NCBI RefSeq assembly: GCF_035712445.1
Contig: NZ_DASTAT010000099.1
Coordinates: 1 to 64,000, forward strand
Origin: Oligoflexus sp.
GTDB taxonomy: Bacteria > Bdellovibrionota_B > Oligoflexia > Oligoflexales > Oligoflexaceae
Reading direction: 5' to 3'
DNA: 64,000 bases
In this document: one piece after another, positions 60,383 through 64,000 of the stretch
How the letters are laid out: each line of letters begins with the position of its first letter
How positions within the stretch are numbered: the first letter of the stretch is position 1
Translations under genes and position numbers: made by a program
The notes under the pieces: model-generated
The model's database searches: none
Told to the model about the DNA's origin: nothing
The model's input: the letters and a program-made list of their open reading frames with translations, nothing else

Positions 60383-61333
60383 TTATTTAAACGCTTCGCG
60401 CGGGACGTATTCGAAGCTGGTCGCGCCGGGCTTTTTCCATTTCAGTTCCAAAGCAATGCGGACCTTCGGACCCTGAAAGTAATCGAGCGACAGCGGATGA
60501 TCGCCAGCTGTCAATCGCACCGTGGCTTCTTTGATGCCAACCGTCTGCGAATCGTCCGGGCCGGGTCCAAAGGCCTGATGCAGACCATCATTATCGATCA
60601 GAACCTTCCCATCCAGGGCCAGTCGGGATCCATCATCGGAGTTCAGCTGGAATATGTAATCCCCTGTCACCGGGACGACAAGAGTCGTCGTGGTCTGCAG
60701 AGCAAACCATTCGACAAGGTTCGGCACATCGGGAAAGCCCTCGGTGAAATTGCGCGGGGCCACTGCGTATTTATCCATGCAGACGGTCAGAATTTTGCGG
60801 GCCTGGCTTGCGTTGGCGAAATCCGGCAGCGCGGTCGCCGTTGTATTGATCTCGTAGACATGAGCGAGAATCGGAAAGGCCACGTTGCCGCGCGTGCAGC
60901 GGGCAAACACCTGGGTGCTGGGCAGAACCTTGATCGTCACCGATCCCGAAACAGTCGGATCCGATTTCAAAACGGCCGTGATCACCACCGGGAATTCCGC
61001 ATCGGTTTGCGCGGGCGCGTGATAGACCCCATTCTGATCAATGCTGCCAATATCCTTGCGATCGGCGGGACCTTTGATGTCCCAGGTGACTTCAGGATTA
61101 GCAGGACCATCCTTGATATTGGCCTTGGCCTGCATGCTTTCGCCGGCTTTGATTTCAGGCGAAGGCACCGTTACTTCCAAAATGGGACGCACTGGGATCT
61201 GACCTTTCAGATCATCTGAAGAATTTTCCGTGCCTTTATTCCCATTGCCTTTAATGTTTTCAAACGCAGCTTTTTTACAGGCTGCCGGGACGAGTAAAAG
61301 CATCGCAAGTAAAAACAAACGACTGGTCTTCAT
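60383..61333 (-). CDS. PA14-domain lipoprotein (paralogue of the 5199 gene)
   Basis: A 316-residue lipoprotein (signal ends PAAC). An N-terminal region (about 50-180) looks like an immunoglobulin-type beta domain (PEIKAGESMQAKANIKDGPANPEVTWDIKGP). A PA14-like domain follows with FTEGFPDVPNLVEWFALQ, QLNSDDGSRLALDGKVLIDNDG and YFQGPKVRIALELKWKKPG, almost the same landmarks as the 5199-5879 product. It is probably a carbohydrate-binding surface protein. The frame goes up to 61534, but AAGGATC before the ATG at 61333 and the lipoprotein signal fix the start. It diverges from the esterase-fusion gene. Confidence 0.78.
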   Translation of the reverse strand: MKTSRLFLLAMLLLVPAACKKAAFENIKGNGNKGTENSSDDLKGQIPVRPILEVTVPSPEIKAGESMQAKANIKDGPANPEVTWDIKGPADRKDIGSIDQNGVYHAPAQTDAEFPVVITAVLKSDPTVSGSVTIKVLPSTQVFARCTRGNVAFPILAHVYEINTTATALPDFANASQARKILTVCMDKYAVAPRNFTEGFPDVPNLVEWFALQTTTTLVVPVTGDYIFQLNSDDGSRLALDGKVLIDNDGLHQAFGPGPDDSQTVGIKEATVRLTAGDHPLSLDYFQGPKVRIALELKWKKPGATSFEYVPREAFK

Positions 61334-61543
61334 CGCAAGATCCTTCTTCCCTTGGTCGATATCACCCTGGAAATATCGGACTTTTGGCCAAATCCTTGAG
61401 GGATCCAAGACCGGCAGTTTTTGCCCAACCGCCGCCTCCCCTGCCTCGCAAGAAGGGTTTATTGCGCTTTTCGTAAAAGCTGCTAAACAGACCATCCAGC
61501 TCAAATGATCTAGTCCGTTTGAATAGTGTTTCACGAGGTAACC

Positions 61544-63697
61544 ATGAAATTAGTCAATAATCTTATTAAGATGCTCCTGCTTGGGAGCCTTTATCCAACG
61601 GCCGCGCAGGCGGCAGATACAATATTGCGCGTTGCCCTTCTGGGGGACAGCATCACCCGCGGCGTGCTTGCCGATGATAATCTGGGCGAAAAGGCCACGG
61701 TCAATGACATCGTGGATTTTGCCCGCATGATTGCCAACGGCAGCGTCGCTGGATACATGCCCGAAAAAGAGGGCGTGCTGAATTTCAAGCTGATGAGCGC
61801 CAATGAATTTCTTGCTCGTGATGAACTCGCCGCTGTGCAGGGCAAGGAAAGCTGGTCCGTCCTGAGCCGCCTGCAAATGGAAAAAAATATCACAGTTGAT
61901 TTCATCAATGCTGCGAAGCTCGGCGGCAGTTTCCGTATGGCTGATCTGCAGCTTGCGGTCCTTGATCGTGCCATGAAAACTCGCGGTTTTGATACTATGG
62001 ATCTTGTGATCGTCGATCTCGGCCGCATTGATCTTTCCATCTTCACCAGTGAAGCCGACTTTCAGGATCAGCTGGATATCTTTGTCAAAAAACTCGCCGA
62101 AGTCAGCCCTGGATCGCGCGTGATCTTCACCAAGGTCGCTGATATCCCTGCTTCCATCGCTCGCGCCAATCGCGTTTCGACCAGCTTTGCCGGCGCTTTG
62201 AAATTGACCTGCCGCGATATCTTCACGGCCGGTGGCGTGGCGGCGAAAACGGGTCTTGTTCCCGGGGCCGACAACGCTGAAGCCCTTGCCCGGGCTCAGG
62301 CGCGCCGCGATGCTTATAATAAAGTTCTGGCTGCCAAAGTTTCGGAACTGGCTGCTGCCGGTGCGACTGTTTCCTTGGTCGAAACCATTGCCGAACGGAG
62401 CCCCGATGCCTGGGATGCGATCATGGCGTCCGACTGTATTCATCTGAATGCCAAGGGTCAGCGTGAAATTGCCAGCAAACTCTATCCCGCCGTCGTGAGC
62501 CTGAGCGAGGCCCCTGCGGGTCAACTGCCCGACGCTGTTCAGCTGCGTTCCGCAGGTGTGAGTGACCAGGCTCGCACGCTGTGGGATTCCTACCTTGCCT
62601 CCCTGCCTTTGGATCAACTGCAGACGAGCTGCCGCCCGTTGCTGGTCGAAGCTCAGGGCGCGTATCAAGGCAGCGCTCTCCTGTTCCATGGATTCACCGC
62701 CTGTCCGCAGCAGTTTACCGAGCTGGCCGCGGAACTCTCGGCCAAAGGCTACGCAGTCTTCATGCCTTTGAGCCCTGGCCATGGCCGGCAATTCACCAAG
62801 GATGCCCAAGGCAAGTACACAGACAATCTTTCGGATCTTCCGACCGGACGCGCCAATGACAGCAAGAGCTATCTGAAATATTTTGATTTCGTTCGTCAGA
62901 TGAATCGTGTGATTCGTGCCACAGGCGGCGAGCATATCGTCAGCGGTCTTTCCCTGGGCGCGGCGATGGCCACCTTCGCCACCATTCAGGACCCTAATCT
63001 TTGGGATCGGCAGCTGATCATGAGCCCGCTCTATGAATTGGATCAGGCTCCTGTTCACAACCTGATGGGCACCCTTTCCAATATCAATAACGCCAATCAA
63101 ACAGTCGGCCGCTGGCTGGATCCCATCCTGAACACCAATCAGGGCTGGGGCGAAGGCTGTGAGAATGAACGCAATCCGAGCTGGGTGGCCCAATTCGGTC
63201 GCGATGATATCCGCGGCGGGATCTGTCAGTTCAAGATCACGCATGTTCTGGGCGCCAATCAGTTTGGTTTTGATGTCTGGAATCTGATGCAGCCGACCCG
63301 CATCAAAACCCAGTTCGTTGTGGTGCAGGATGATCCTGTCATCAATAAGCAGCTCGTCTTCAACGGCGTCGGCCGTCTGCGCAGCGAAACCATGCCCTAT
63401 AAGGCTTTCACCAGCACGAATCGGCTGGATAATGATGCGCTGGCGCGCGTCTGCTCTATCCCCTCATCGAACACGACCTGTGCTGCGAACATGAATAAGC
63501 CCTGGGATCAGCAGGCTCTGCCTTGCGCCAACCATTCGCTACTTTCCCGTTTTGATGCACCGAATCAGAACAAGTACTGGATCGACATCCTCCTGCCGAA
63601 AGTCGTGGACTTCATCACTGAAGGTGAATTCTTCGAAGCCGGCACGAGCCGCGCTCATAATGATCCCGTCTGTGCCGGTTTCCCGGGCGCCAACTGA
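61544..63697 (+). CDS. Secreted fusion of SGNH esterase and alpha/beta-hydrolase domains
   Basis: A 717-residue exported protein (signal cleaved near AQA). Part one (about 25-330) is SGNH/GDSL-like: RVALLGDSITRG with Ser36 in block I, and DCIHLNAKGQREIA holding the block V Asp and His. Part two (about 360-715) is an alpha/beta-hydrolase: ALLFHGFTACPQQFTEL (oxyanion), HIVSGLSLGAAMATF with Ser470, VVQDDPVINK with a candidate acid, and CANHSLLSRF with a candidate His. Two esterase active sites in one chain suggest linked de-esterification of a glycan or lipid. The ATG at 61544 follows GAGGT. A terminator follows. Confidence 0.82.
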   Translation: MKLVNNLIKMLLLGSLYPTAAQAADTILRVALLGDSITRGVLADDNLGEKATVNDIVDFARMIANGSVAGYMPEKEGVLNFKLMSANEFLARDELAAVQGKESWSVLSRLQMEKNITVDFINAAKLGGSFRMADLQLAVLDRAMKTRGFDTMDLVIVDLGRIDLSIFTSEADFQDQLDIFVKKLAEVSPGSRVIFTKVADIPASIARANRVSTSFAGALKLTCRDIFTAGGVAAKTGLVPGADNAEALARAQARRDAYNKVLAAKVSELAAAGATVSLVETIAERSPDAWDAIMASDCIHLNAKGQREIASKLYPAVVSLSEAPAGQLPDAVQLRSAGVSDQARTLWDSYLASLPLDQLQTSCRPLLVEAQGAYQGSALLFHGFTACPQQFTELAAELSAKGYAVFMPLSPGHGRQFTKDAQGKYTDNLSDLPTGRANDSKSYLKYFDFVRQMNRVIRATGGEHIVSGLSLGAAMATFATIQDPNLWDRQLIMSPLYELDQAPVHNLMGTLSNINNANQTVGRWLDPILNTNQGWGEGCENERNPSWVAQFGRDDIRGGICQFKITHVLGANQFGFDVWNLMQPTRIKTQFVVVQDDPVINKQLVFNGVGRLRSETMPYKAFTSTNRLDNDALARVCSIPSSNTTCAANMNKPWDQQALPCANHSLLSRFDAPNQNKYWIDILLPKVVDFITEGEFFEAGTSRAHNDPVCAGFPGAN

Positions 63698-63712
63698 TTT
63701 CTTCCGCTGACA

Positions 63713-63744
63713 GAAAAAAACCCAGGCCTAGGTCTGGGTTTTAT
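63713..63744. terminator. Bidirectional terminator between convergent genes
   Basis: CCCAG (63721-63725) and CTGGG (63734-63738) pair around GCCTAGGT (itself partly palindromic), preceded by an A-run and followed by TTTT, between the esterase fusion and the receptor gene. Confidence 0.75.
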
Positions 63745-63763
63745 GAGTCTTAAGCTGATCTCT

Positions 63764-64000
63764 TCAAAATGTCTGCCGCACACCGATCTGAAACTGCCGG
63801 CCGCGTACGTCGGCCCTTTCCCGATCAATGCCGACACCACCCGTGGTTCTATCAATTGTGTGAACGGTCATGATCCTGTTCTCAATATTGTAGACACCAA
63901 GGTTCAGAGACCCGGAATCGGAATACTTAAAGCCATAACTCACATCATAGCGCGTCGCCGGCGAAATATATCCGTAGCCTGGATCCACATCGAACTTCGA
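63764..64000 (-). CDS. C-terminal end of a TonB-dependent-receptor-like outer-membrane protein (partial)
   Basis: The frame is open through the window edge and ends in GRQFQIGVRQTF, a terminal phenylalanine as in outer-membrane barrels. Segments such as YDVSYGFKYSDSGSLNLGVYNIENRIMTVHTID look like the last strands and extracellular loops of a TonB-dependent receptor (the SLNLGVYNI-type penultimate strand is common). The N-terminal plug is outside the window, so the family is likely but not certain. Confidence 0.7.
   Translation of the reverse strand, partial: SKFDVDPGYGYISPATRYDVSYGFKYSDSGSLNLGVYNIENRIMTVHTIDRTTGGVGIDRERADVRGRQFQIGVRQTF

Noticed and set aside
61550..63244. 564-codon open frame antisense to the esterase fusion
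   Set aside because: The plus strand carries two sets of esterase motifs and a signal peptide. The antisense frame is a mirror effect of codon usage.

Overview
The window is a stretch of Gram-negative chromosome with about 50 protein genes. I see no rRNA, tRNA, CRISPR array, transposase or phage gene. Outer-membrane proteins (TonB-receptor and Tsx-like barrels), a CusCBA-type RND efflux system, a very large share of exported lipoproteins, dense signal transduction and many GTG/TTG starts point to a free-living, secretion-rich bacterium. My best guess is a relative of Oligoflexus (Bdellovibrionota/Oligoflexia). That is an inference from gene style, not from a marker gene.

Layout. 1-3 kb: the end of an ExbB/TolQ/MotA-family gene, ExbD, then a KdpD-like kinase and KdpE-like regulator with no kdpFABC pump. 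3-7 kb: secreted and unknown genes, an FkbM methyltransferase, a PA14 lipoprotein, a ribbon-helix-helix protein and a lipoprotein resembling PET hydrolase/cutinase enzymes. 7-11.3 kb: an ECF-type sigma factor followed by four tandem DUF4360-like secreted paralogues. 11.6-14.5 kb: a FIST sensor gene overlapping a CheA-like HPt/ATPase kinase. 14.5-17.1 kb: a double fasciclin protein, a lipoprotein and an outer-membrane protein. 17.2-25.6 kb: a copper/silver island on the minus strand (cusC, cusB, cusA, PepSY, DUF305, a wrecked copA, DUF2231-like), with a candidate operator upstream of cusC. 25.8-36 kb: a GH6 cellulase lipoprotein, a TPR-adenylate cyclase, a fibrinogen-like lipoprotein, a hybrid histidine kinase, a class I aldolase and a GH26-like protein. 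36-42.6 kb: a two-CxxCH lipoprotein, an M66-like metallopeptidase, a tyrosine-rich exported protein, a trypsin-like lipoprotein and an aldo/keto reductase. 42.9-46.3 kb: a multi-TM CheA-like kinase convergent with a PLP decarboxylase, next to a Fur-like box. 46.4-52.6 kb: a delta-60 repeat lipoprotein, then a four-gene unit of SBP, Tsx-like channel, HAMP/PAS/HPt kinase and a second SBP. 53-64 kb: a metzincin with a CUB-like domain, FadB-like and MaoC-like genes, alpha/beta hydrolases, an OYE-family oxidoreductase, a second PA14 lipoprotein, an SGNH plus alpha/beta-hydrolase fusion, and the end of an outer-membrane receptor.

Two themes tie the window together. One is a secretome of depolymerases (polyesterase, cellulase, mannanase-like, three peptidases, esterases), mostly lipid-anchored. 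The other is a repeated kinase design: three genes share a PAS-like, HPt and HATPase core without HisKA, CheW or receiver domains, each with a different sensory front end. The 48-52.6 kb unit, in which two transporter-less binding proteins flank a nucleoside-channel-like porin and one of these kinases, is the best candidate for an undescribed signalling system. The clearest single structural event is the decayed copper ATPase gene, broken in all three minus frames beside an apparently intact RND pump.
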